Positions 1-12,200 of a DNA stretch of 64,000 nt are shown here, one piece after another. Each line of letters opens with the position of its first letter. Positions within the stretch are counted from its first letter, which is position 1. Position numbers and translations under genes: made by a program. Origin of the DNA: Crotophaga sulcirostris (taxonomy: Eukaryota > Chordata > Aves > Cuculiformes > Crotophagidae); the NCBI GenBank assembly GCA_013397455.1, contig VYZB01000215.1, forward strand, positions 1,424,924-1,488,923. Reading direction: 5' to 3'. The notes under the pieces are model-generated. The model ran no database searches and was not told the origin of the DNA. It was given only the letters and a program-made list of their open reading frames with translations.

Positions 1-3000
1 AAAGCAAATATTTTATTTTGAAACCAAACATTTTTCAGAAATGCAACTACCAAAAGCTTGTTTCATTGAATATCTTTTTTTTATTAATGCTGGACAAAAC
101 ACGACTTCCAAGGGAAGTCAGCCTGTAGAAGAAACAAGTCATTTCTTCTTTATTTAATATGAAAATTGCAAACTTAATAACACAAATATCCTATAATTCT
201 CTTCAGTCATAAAATGTACTATCTTGAGTCTACTGATATCGAAAGCTTGTATCAGTTCTCTACATTCTCAAATGTTTTTTGTGCTTGTTTAGTACCAATG
301 CCACTTCTTTCAAGAAATGTGTCCCTGAGTCTTACACTGACAATTGAAAAAGGTGATTTGACAGCATGGTTCAAAGATGAGAATTAAGAGAAATTCCTAC
401 TCATTTCAAAGATTTCAGCAAAAATGGCTGAATTTAATCCAGCATCTGGCTGTAGACAGTGGGCTATAACATAGTAAGCTCCCTGAAAAACACCTGAACT
501 GTAGGAAAACTTATTTGTGCTGGATGCACAGCTGTGGCCACACATAACCCCAGAAGAAAACTGTTGTGAAAGACAAAATCCATACAGAGAGCAGTCATAG
601 AGACAAAGAATGATTTTCAAAGGCATCCATAATTTTTTTAGATGTTATTTTTCACTTACAATGAAAACTCTGAGGGCAACACGTGTCCAGCTAGCTACAG
701 ACACAATATTACACTCTCACACAATAAAACCAAAATCTCTTAAAAAATAATTTTTTCCCTATCAGCCACCAGGAAGCCATGTTACTGAATCCAGTAAATC
801 TACTGTGATTCTCCAGAGTGCTCTTTAGGGAGGCCAGCAAAATATAATCTTCAACAGCCTTCTCTGTCTAAGCTTCTTTAGGTCCTTGATATACTTTTCC
901 TTTGAGGCAAACATGGGGTAGTATATCCCTACTCTCTGGTGCTGAACCCTTTGAATTTTGTTTATTTTCATTGCCATCTTCTAACCTTCTATCAATCTTC
1001 CGATGACATTTTGAAATCCACTAAAATAATTTTCTGAACTGTTGTAAGACTTCACACAAAATGAGGGCAGGGGGTGTTATTTTTATGTCTCCTTTTTGTT
1101 GTTTGGTTATTGGGGTTTTTTTTTAGATCTCAGTTTTGTCTCACCTGAATTTTTTTTTTCTTTCACAGAAATGGACACTGGGGACAGCTAAACTTAGGTA
1201 CATTTCTTTATCCAGAATTGATTCTAAAAATGTTCTCAGAACTGATATATCTTTAACAGCTAACAGAAATGCAAAACATCTTCCTGGAGATGTTTCATCC
1301 CTGCATGAAACAGCACAGAAGTTGGTGGTAGCAGAATCTCTGTTTTCAAGTGCATCAACAGAGAAATCTCGGCAAATATTCTGTCTGTCTTCTCTGCCTG
1401 CTCTTTTCTAACAAAAGAGTTGTGCACACACTTTCATCCGACCACACAAGAATAAAAGGATTTATAAGTTCATGAATTAATAATGGCAACATAGAGAGGT
1501 GTTTGTGAAAAGTGCACAAATACAAGATAGAGAAGATAACAGATGAATTTCACTATGAGACAAGTTTGATTACGCTGTAGTTGCACGTACTTATCCCAGA
1601 ATTGTGTTTATTTTTTAAAATATGTGCTTCCCAGATTTTACAAGATATTGAATACCTTCCACCTTAAATGTTTGTTTCTGAATCTTTCTTTCCTGTAAAT
1701 TGTTTCAAGGGTCTGTAATCTGGTTCCCTGGTTATGGTGGCCCATGACTTCACCTTCATTACCACTTGAGAGCTGGCATATTTCTTGCTTCAACGTTAAT
1801 GTTACTTAATTCCCATGAAAACCCATAGAGCTCCTTCAAAGTTATTATGAAGAAACAGTTGCCTGGATCAGTAGAAGGGATTTAAGTAGTATTTCACCTA
1901 AATTTAGATAGGTGTGATGTTTGTCTGTAAAGGTCACAAAATACTTAAATGCAAAAGCATGGATTTGTATTTTATGCTGTCAGGACATATCCTCATATTG
2001 TTAACACTGATCATTTTCAACCTTATGAGTAAGATACTAAAATTGAATTTCTTTTATGTATGTTCAAAATGCAGTCTATGCAACCAAAATCAGCTGGCTA
2101 ATGTATCGCTTTGTGATAGAACCCTATTTGGCAAGTAGAAAGCTTCAGGGAATATCCCACAGTTTCACAAGTGTGAATGGATGAAAGTAAAAATTGAAAA
2201 TAGATTCGGATAACCAAGTATATGCCTTTCGGATGTAATTTGGCAAACCTTTTAAACTAGTCATTCCTCTTGATTAATTTTAATTTGACTCAATCCCAGT
2301 CCCAATTAATTCCAGTTAGGTCCATGCAGATCATATAGAAGAGTGCTCTGAGTGTGAGATTTGAAGGAGAAGTAAAAATATTGCTTAAAACAAAGTAAAA
2401 CTCAGCTGTACTACAAATGAGATCCCCCCCCAAAAAAATTATTCCTGTTCATAATTCAGCAAGAAGTCTATATTAAAATAATTAATCATAGGGGGAAAAA
2501 AATGAAGTCAGGAAATATAGAAATAATGTTAATGATTTTCCTATAAAGACAAATCTAAGAATTCATATTCCAAACTATTTCTAATATCCCCAGTCCTTTT
2601 CTGAACTTGCTTGTTCAAAGCCTCTGCATGTTCAGTGCTGTCTCATAGCAAAGATTTTTCTGGAAAGAAGCAGGCAGGTTCCACATTGCTTCATTTTAGA
2701 CGTATGAATACCATTCATTAGAATAGTTTTTGAAATGAATTGCTTGCAGCATTTGCATGAATGATGCATTTGTGGCTGATGTAAATCATTCATTCTTTGC
2801 TTGCTTAGTTCCACATCCTTTTGAAGATGGTTGCAGTCCATGACTTGAACCTCAAAGTATAGTAATGGTAGTACAGTTAATAAAAGTAATATCATATCTT
2901 TGAATCCTAGTAATAGAAAACTCAGCAGCTCGTGCTTCTTATCAATAAACTAGACAGAAAGTGCCTCCACATTGGAAGAAAATTATCTGAGAAAATGCAT

Positions 3001-5248
3001 TGCACACACAATCCTGAACTAAGTGTCTGGCAGCCTTTGATTAATTAACAGCTTATGATCATTAGGCATACCTCAGAAGATAATATCCCAGAATTTGTTA
3101 AGAAAAGGGTAAGGCAAGGTTCTCACATTTGCTAAAGAATTTTAAAAGCTATATTGCCATCCTTCCTTTCTTTCACCATAAAAACTTAGTTGGTTCTGAA
3201 CATTTTATGGCACTTCTATGCTTAAAATTAATTAGAGCATCAGTCTAGATAATTTCCCAATTTTTATTCCTAAAATATTATACAAGTGTATGTCTTTGCA
3301 CATAGAATTATAAATCAAATGATGCTGTAAATGTGCATATGAACTTTCTATGGACCAAAACAAATCTGTAAATTTAGCAAAGAGAGCATGGTCTTACATG
3401 TTACAGTTTAGACAAAGCTGGTCTTTTCATTCTTATGAATGCTGAAATTGCCAGATACTGTGAGTTTGATCCCTGCCAAATGACTCATATATGTAGAGTG
3501 TAGTCACTGAAAAGAAAGAAAAATCACTCTTGCAGCAAAGGTGGAATTAGGGCTACATCTGCATTAGGGAGAAGTGCAGCCCAGAAGCTTTAGATTTGTA
3601 GAGACAACCAGCAGGCAGAACTATAGATTCATGCTATACAGCTTTAAGGGATTGCTACTTCAAACAAACGTGGTTTTGACTCCGAAATGACATCCTGTTT
3701 GCAGCTGGATCACAGATCTTGTATTTCTGGAGCACATCTGCCAGTGTGTGTTTATCCGAAAGGAGCTCAGTTTGCGTGATCCTGGATTGCTCCCAGTGTG
3801 TACCAATGCACAGGAAGTGGAGGTGACTGGGAGAAAAATGCCCCCATGATTTAAAGAAAAAATGCTAATGTTGATGCACCCTTAATGCTGCAGAAAATAA
3901 ATCCTTCCAGAAGAAGGGCATCTGGAATTGGTTCATACCCGTGCATGGTCTGAATGAGTAGTCCCCTTCAAAAAGATAGTCCAAACCACCTCACTTTGCA
4001 TACCTAATTAAACATGTACTGGAGTAAGGATTGGATTTAAGATCACTCACTTCTGAGATGAGTGTGATAAATTAAATATTTGTTAAGGAAGAACATTCAT
4101 TGTTCATATGAATCAAGCAGAAAGTAGGTCTTTTTATGTTGTTTTTTTTTTTTTCTAATGTCCTAACCAGGCCACTGAATTACTGTCAATAAATATTTAA
4201 GTATATTGCACAAAGTGAATTATCTTCACCAGGATAGACTGAGAGCAACTTGCTGCAGAACACCTGAAGGAACGGTGTGTATGCTCCTCAGGCTTAATCT
4301 GCACGAAAGAATGGAATTCCCAAATTCAGGTACAGACTACAATTTAATGACTCAATCACTTACTGCCAGTGTGGAGGTGGGCTCAAATTCTTTTAAGCAG
4401 AAAAACATTTTAACCCAAGTCCCTCTATAGATACACTGAAAAAGGAATGTGCTTCATGCTCCTCTGCAGCTGAGTGCACTCAGTGCTCAATCTCCTTTGC
4501 TTTTTGAACATGATTCTCAGTATGACAGAATACATTTTTCCACAGTAACTTGATGTTAATGTAAACAAAACCAAACCAGTGAAGGTGATTTTTGTGCCTC
4601 TACTGAGTCCTTATGAAAACTGGTTTGTTCAGAAACTTTTTTTTCTGATAATTCATTTATTAATTAATTTCTGATAATTCAGAAGGGATGCCAGTGAGGT
4701 ACCCAAAAACCAAATTAAGTCATCATGTCCATATGCAGTATGGATTGTGTAACTGGCACTTTATGAAATTATATTCATTTCAATTATTATGATACTTGTG
4801 TTGCCATTTTAATAAATAATCATTAAACTGTGTTAAAGTTATGTATCATTTTTATCTTAATATTTTAAATTTCACTATCTTTGTAGAAACCTCCGAGTAT
4901 TCTTTACTAGGAAGGCTAATTTTTCATTTCTGCATAATAAGATGAATATTAACATAAAATACTAATACTCTGGGATTACAAAGCCTTCATACTTTCCTCA
5001 CCCTGTGCCTTTTTCTCTTCATAAATATACAAAGAGCCATCTCACCGGTCTGTTTGAAATCTCTTCTTAACACTTTGTTTTTCTGAAATGCCTTAAAAAC
5101 CCCATGGAATTGACTAAGTGTGCTGTGACCTTGCTTTTTCATGGGACTCCTGTAATTATCCTTACAGTAGGTATATTATACTCTATCAAATCTTCTTATC
5201 TAACACAGCATTTAAGGGAACAGATTTTGCCTGAAGGGGTTTTCAGAG
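1..5248. other. Unique AT-rich sequence, no gene seen
   Basis: I read this stretch on both strands and found no recognisable gene, RNA or transposon. Open frames are all under about 95 codons with no family resemblance. A pyrimidine tract followed by CAG at about 1148-1168 looks like a splice acceptor, but what follows shows no coding signal. A 14-base direct repeat (TTTCTGATAATTCA) occurs at 4642-4655 and 4668-4681. Short homopolymer runs, such as the C8A7 tract near 2426, are the only other low-complexity features. Confidence 0.6.
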
Positions 5249-5433
5249 TATAAAACCTCTTCCAGCATAGTGCAGCCATGGCAGCCCAACCCCACCGTGA
5301 CCAGCAGGCAGGTGGAGCAGCTGTGGCCGTGCTCCAGTCCTCACACAGAGCTCCTTCCTGCGTACCCTTGCGTGGTCATGTCCTCTGCTGCTTTCACGAG
5401 CATCAGAAGCTGGAGATCAATCCAGGTACGTAA
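5249..5433 (+). other. GC-richer candidate promoter/first exon with a 51-codon ORF
   Basis: Seen: a TATAAAA motif at 5249-5255. An ATG follows at 5278 in a strong start context (GCCATGG) and opens a 51-codon frame ending in TAA at 5431-5433. A near-consensus splice donor (CCAG/GTACGT, GT at 5426-5427) lies just before that stop, so a spliced product could avoid it. The patch is clearly GC-richer than the surrounding AT-rich DNA. The peptide starts MAAQPHRDQQAGGAAVAVLQ and resembles no family I recognise. The ATG lies only about 25 bases past the TATA box, so a TATA-driven transcript would have almost no leader; this argues against a standard mRNA start. It could be a lncRNA first exon, a lineage-specific gene or chance. 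Confidence 0.2.
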
Positions 5434-6179
5434 AGGATATAGAGCCAGTAAGAAACTGTGGCACTTCTCTGTCAATTCAGGAGCACCAATGTTGTGGCAA
5501 GACAGCACAAAGAAAGGTTTAACGGGGAGGTAAAAGCCTCCTGGATTCTACTCCAGGGCTATAACGTGTGCACTGGATCCTTTGCAGTGTATTGCCCTGT
5601 GACAATGACCCTCTCCCTCAAATGCAAAGTAATGCTTTCCCATTCCTACTGCTCCTATGCTTCCTTACACATCTTGTAAATCTCATACAACTGCTAAAAG
5701 CACTATGCATGTCATGAATGGTGAATTGTCTTCCCCAGGAGATTAGAATTCCTGTTAAAGGTAGATTGCTCAGATATGCAATGTATTTCATAAAAGGAAA
5801 AGAAACCTTGCAAATATAGTATGTACAGTAAGGTTCATAGTTGCATCTATTGAATGCATGAACATTAGTACAGCTATGCACGTTAACACATCATTAATTC
5901 TTTATTGAAAGTTGAAAGGAATTAGTTTAATTTATTATGCTTTTTAATTAAAGAAATGTATTGTTATATGTTTAAATATATGTCACCATATCAGAAAAAG
6001 ATTGTCACAGAGAATAACCAGTACTCTATTTGCAATACAAAATGAAGACCTACAGAATGTAAATAATATGGGTACAAGATTACAGTCCAGGTAAATGTCG
6101 GAGAATTGGCATATTGTGTCCAGATCACAGTAAAATCCAATTTATGACGTGAAATAGAAAGCAAAGTCTTTTTTTTTTC
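5434..6179. other. Unique AT-rich sequence, no gene seen
   Basis: No coding, RNA or repeat signal was recognised. It ends in a run of ten T (6169-6178) and one C directly before the assembly gap. Confidence 0.6.
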
Positions 6180-6266
6180 NNNNNNNNNNNNNNNNNNNNN
6201 NNNNNNNNNNNNNNNNNNNNNNNNNNNNNNNNNNNNNNNNNNNNNNNNNNNNNNNNNNNNNNNNNN
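6180..6266. other. Assembly gap (87 N)
   Basis: Eighty-seven undetermined bases. The left flank is a T10 run, so a homopolymer or low-complexity tract probably broke the assembly. Any open frame that spans the gap is an artefact. Confidence 0.98.
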
Positions 6267-9200
6267 CTTGCTTTACACAGTAGAGGACAGCATGCATTTT
6301 TTCTTTTACTGCTGACTCTATCCACATTTTGCCTAATATGCTTTTCCATACCCACCTTCACCTTCTGCACCCTGTGAACATAAAAGATAAAAAATAGATT
6401 AAATGTGAGAGAGCTGAAGAAACTGAAGTAGTCAGGCAGGTTTGCTTTCCTGTGCTCAGAGTAGTATTTCCACCTTCTCAGGAAAAATAAATCTCTCATA
6501 ACATGTAGGGTTCAAATGGATGTATATCATTACATTACAAAATGCAAGTCCTCATTTTGACTTAGTCCCTTAACATTAAAACTAATTTCAATTAAAGATA
6601 ACATTCGACACTAATAAAGGGAGCAGAATCTGATCCAAAAAATCTTAGGAACATGCAAATTTTGTGTATTGGCCATGGCTGTTATTAACAGGCTGTCTTA
6701 AGATTCATTTAAAACAATTGTGTTTTGCAATTATAATTTTTAATGCTTGTTGCAAAGAAAACCTTTACTTTGCATAAGAGAAAATATTACTCCTTCGATT
6801 TCAATCAGTTTGATATCCTAAAGAATTTATGTTGTCTTCACATTTTAAAGTGCATACAGAATTACTTCCTCCACACCCAAAAAATCATACTTTCTTTCTA
6901 TATCTATCAATAAATGTTTTGGCATTGATTTCTACAGGAGTGTTGATTAATGTACTACTGTAGCACAAACATTTTTATTGTGTCCATGTATGTGTATTTG
7001 CATGTCTGAGAGAAATATTTCACTTTCTTCTCTCTCTCTTTCTGGCAAGATGAGCAGACGGATCTATTTTTTGACAGGCTGCCACTCTCAAAAGGGCATT
7101 AAATCTGCATTTCCTTTCATCTATCTGGATTAGTGGATTACCCTGCAGTCTGCTTGGTGACTGAGATACTTTATATTCTTCATCTTTGAGTTCTTAAAAC
7201 TAATATAACAACAACAGGTGTGTTTCTAAGATTTAGCATGTGTTGGAGACTGAGAGGTTTTATCACATGGCTGATTGGTATCTTAAAATCACTTTTTTTT
7301 TCACAGAGACCTCATTTTGGCAGCGAACAGTATCATAATAAGGAAGTTACACTTTGTATTTTTGCTTCATTTTGTGATAAAAGCACATCAAACAACAAAC
7401 TTGGAAGCCTGCCCCTATTATTTGATCCATTTTCAGAAGGGAGGAGGGATGGGAGACAAGAAAAGAGAAGAAGGGAATTAATTAAAGCAGCAAAAACTGT
7501 GTGCAAAGAGGAGGGTTTGTATGATGGTCTCAAGTGTAATGCTGGAATATGAAACAAAATTTAATTTAAAAAAACCCCAAGCTTTAGAAGAAATCATTGT
7601 TCCAGCTAACTGTCTACCAACTTTCAACTTCTAAACAGGTATAAACTAAAGATCTATGCCTTGCCCAAACCCCCACTCCACAAACACAAATACCAAAGCA
7701 ACCAGGAAGAGTAGCTGAGGGATCCTACAATTCATGACTGCCAGGTGTGCCCCGTTCACTCTCACCCTCACCTAGAGAGTGTCTATGATCCTGGGCCAAA
7801 TTTCCTGGGCCAGGCAGTGTATGGTAGTGCTGCAGTTTTTCCTTTAGGTATTTCAGGAAGGTACTAGCCGCAACTGGTCAGAGATGGTGAGCAAACAAGT
7901 AAAAATCTCCAACCAAAGAAAAAAATGAAGATGAAAAACCATAATTTCACCTACAGAACAGGATTGCACAGTCTTATTATAATATTGGCTCTCAGCAAGG
8001 CTGAAATTAAATGGTCTGTGCAGTTTTAGGTATGAACTTTCTTTCTCTAGGTCTTTCATTTTGAAATCAAAGCTTTCCTCTATTTTTATACTCAGTTGCT
8101 AATATAAATTATCAATAATTAATTCTGCCATCTATCACAGAATGTGCTAGTCAATGAATTTATGTTTCCTAAATTCCTCCATTTTTTTGTTTGTTTTTCC
8201 GTGTAACCTCTAATGACTCTTAATATTTTCAAGCTGTTCTGACACCTATTTAATCCTTTCTGTATGTGCTTCTCAGTAACAATCTCGACTGAGACTTACA
8301 CAGCATCTAATGTATCCTGGCCCTGTCTATACTGTGGGTTTCATTCATAATGAGATAGACTGAAACTCTGAGACCTTTTTGAATCTCACTATTTGTTTCT
8401 AGTAGTGCCAGCAATGTATGAAGAATTTTTAGACGATCAAGACCCTATAGTCACTACCCAAAGAAGACCACACCATCTAAAGGGAACAGAGCTCAGAGGA
8501 GAAACAGAACAAAGGCATATTTGTACAGATATTTTATTCCTCTGCCTGAGTGAGTAGCCAAGCTGTAGCTTTCTGTATGCTCAAGATAGGGATACAATAA
8601 ATAAGAAAAAAAAATGTTGTCTTGTAACTATGCTATTACATTTTTAAGTTTGTTTTTAGTTTCACTTTATATTTTTAATTTCTTAGAACAATTAAATATT
8701 AATTTTTTATTCTTCTCTTTGTCAAATGGAAAATTACAATAAATGCTTTGGAAATGTATTTAGATATTGATGCTAGTAGGCACTTAATTACGTGTTTAAA
8801 TGTCAGAATGCTCTGAGCATAACTGAAATACGAATAAATGTTTCAGTAGCAGAACACTCAGGAATAAAGAGGATTCCTGGATATGGTGGCTGTGCAAGCC
8901 AAACTAAATAAAAGTGGTTGATAGGGAATGAAATACTAATTTTTTAGGCCTGGCAAGACCAGAAACAAAGACCATGTGTTTTAAAGCTGAAAGTAGATTG
9001 CAATATCATAGGCGTAACAGGGCCTGGAAAGCAGCCTAGGCAAGGAAACAGATACAGGACACAAGCGAGTGAAAAGAGGGAGAGCTAGCTGCAAGTTCTC
9101 TAGTCTTTCCATTGATATCCCAGTCTGAAACCAGGTATAAGATATCTGAAGCAATGAGAACAGAAAAAAAAAAAAGTAATGAAAAGGAGTGGAGAGAAAG

Positions 9201-12200
9201 TACAGCATGAGATAGTAACTCGAATGGGGAATGGTGGAAAGAGGTACGAAGTCTGTCCCCTTCTTTGAGACCGTCCAGAAGCACCGACCACTGGCAAGGA
9301 AATGAAAGATACCCTGAGGTCAAGTAGGCTAAAAAGAAGGAATAGTCATCAACTGCAGCTGTGGGATTTAATACTTGGCCAAGTCCTGTGTCACTCACAA
9401 GCAAATGCCTCAAATAGCCTACAAGTTTACACCTAGTAAGATGGTCTGTAAAGTGACTTACATATTTGGAGTAAAGTAGCATAGCTGAAACTTTAAAAAG
9501 TGCATTCATTTGCTAGCATGAATTTCCTTGACATTGCTGCAATGTAGTCATCATTCTGCCCCAAGATCAGTGATGGAACTTTGAGGACACTGCAATGTTG
9601 TGACACAGATAACAATGAAAAGGTCTATTTTAAAAATACAGAATACTCACCATTTTCCTTTTCTTAACTATCAGCTTTTATCCATTATTAATTTGGGACA
9701 CAGGTGCTCCCATGACAGAGCTGCATGGAACCTCATATTGTGAGGAAAGTGTAGCTGTTGTTAGGCTAACTTTCTTTTCGCATGTTTGATACTTTTTATT
9801 TCCTTGAAACCAAACATTCTAATCAATTCAAAATCCTTTTTATTTCAAACTTGGGATTGAATTAACAATGAAAATATTTCAAATTAAATATATAGGTTAG
9901 GTATATAAAAATAACAAACTCACTAATTCATTTTCATTCAGTTTTAATCTAAGACATTTGCAAAGTCAATGTTTTCCACATAACTGTTCCACACTCCATA
10001 AATATGATGTACATTCCCTTTTTCTTGTTATATGACCTCGTATATGTTCAAATTAATCCTACCACCTCTTTACCAAATGACGCATAGTGATCTTTATTTC
10101 TAACTTGCCTTTACTATTATTTACTGCTCTACCAATTTTCATGTCAGCCACATATTTATCTGTATTGATTTTATATTTTCTTCTAGAACATTGATAAAGA
10201 CACTAAACAATCCCTGACGGATGCACATAGCAGGAGCTTTTATAAACTGTAAGCACTCAGCTAATCAGTTTTTAGTTTATTGAATATGGGGTTTGTGAAT
10301 TTTGCACAGTGTCATATCCAAAGTAGTTTGCTATGGTATCTTAAGACAAATATTATTATGTTCGTTCTCTAGCTATATTATAAAGTCCTAGTTACCATCC
10401 TAAACCAAATGTAATCTCAGGAAAAAGACAACATTTGTTAGATAAGAGGTGTTTATTTTTTAATAAACTAACTGTAATTATATTTCATAATATACTAACT
10501 CAGTAATTATACTGCTATCTTTACTACTTTTATTCCATGTTATTCTCTACTGGTACCTAAAATGAAAGCCAAGTTAGCTTATCAGTACATAATGAGTTCA
10601 CGTTCTTAACCTTTCTTAAATTCTAATGAAACAAATAAATAATTATTTAACTATTCTAACACTGTGAACAAGTAAAGAGTAGAAGACTGAAAGGAATACC
10701 TTTGGCCACTTCCACCTGTCTCACAGGCAATTAGACTATGCAGTCCTTCTGTACGCATATTGTCAACTTAAAACAAATTTGGTTCTTTGCTCTCATTACT
10801 TTTATTAGAGATGTGCACCAGATCTTTTCCAGAGATGTCTTGTGTGTGCTTACTCTTAGATCAACATTATCATTTATTGTCAATGGTCAAACTACTTCCC
10901 AAAGTATTTACCTTATTTTTCTACTCTGAAGTATTTATACTCCTTTAAATACTGCAGACATATGTCCTTCATCTTTTCTTTTGTCAGGCTCAGCAAGGTA
11001 CCACTTGATAGTCTAATCAAGGTAAATTCCCAATTCTGCTGATTATAGTATTAGCTTTTCTCTCCACCTGTTCCACATTGAAATGTTTTCTTGTGTGTGA
11101 TAAAGCTATACTCAGTATTTAGCAATATGTGTATTGTATTTTTCTTATTTTTCTTGGAAATATATCAGTTGAAGACTATACTTATTTTTTTTCTACAAGA
11201 CATATTGGATCATTGGCTCATAGGCATTCTGTGATTGACTAGTGCACCTAGCTAACTCCTTTTTTTGTGACATTTTAAATAAATGAGGTCAGGTAGTAGC
11301 TCAGATTCAAGATCAGTAGTTCACAGCCAATTCTATTCAATGAGCCAGTCCTGTGATTTAAAAATGTTTAACTTATTTAATGGTTGCTGTTAATCATCCA
11401 TTTGAGCTACTAATAGAAGAGAACATATTTCATTTTCTCTAGATGACATGAATACATTACCCCACTTCTTTCCAAAGACAAAAAAAGTGTTCAACCAAAT
11501 TTTTCAGATTCTTCTGTATCACGGAGTTGATCATATTTGTCAAAATTTTAAGTAGACTCCTTTCAAAAAACATCAGGGATCTAATCCTGCTGCTGATAAG
11601 CTTCCATATGTACTATCAGGGATCTTTATCACCTTTTTATTTGGTTTACAAGAAACACTGCAGAAAAAAAAAGATGAAAAAGGAGGAGTCACAGAACTGC
11701 AGACATAGTTACCTTTAGACTCATCTTCTGTGTATCAAGAAAGCTGAGGAATGTAAACATTCAGGCTCTTTTTTAAAAAACACTGCCTATTATGGGTGTT
11801 TTGGTGTTGGGCTGCGGGTTTTTTTTTAAATAAATGGAACATCCCTGAATCTATTAAACTTGCAACCAATTTTAAAAGCTTTCTTAAAAGACATTTGGGA
11901 CTTTTACTACAGACCTTGGAAAATGTATGCAGTGGCAGAGACAGCAAAGTGGAAAAATGGAGAGGAGCTGGAAATGAAGCATCATTTCAGTTCAAGAAAA
12001 GATAGGTTCAGTTTTGAGCATAAAAAATGGCAAAGAGATAAGAGATCAAGATTTTTTTTTCTTGAAAGTAATCAGTCATCTGTAGTAGAAATATGCAGAA
12101 TAATCAGTCTGTATTTGTTGCATGGTAGGGCATAAAACTGTGATACTACTGGTGTGGCAATTGGTCTCCTTTTTTAATTTGCCACTTAGATGCTTTTAAT

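Noticed and set aside
1148..1411. Pyrimidine tract plus CAG followed by an open frame
   Set aside because: The acceptor-like text is good, but the following 80 codons resemble nothing and end in a stop without a donor. Not supportable as an exon.
6125..6499. 124-codon minus-strand frame
   Set aside because: It runs through 87 undetermined bases, so the frame is not real evidence.
9036..9509. 157-codon open frame on the minus strand
   Set aside because: It has no family resemblance or good start context, and it lies opposite a purine-rich run that naturally lacks reverse-strand stops. A frame of this length is within chance for a 64 kb window.
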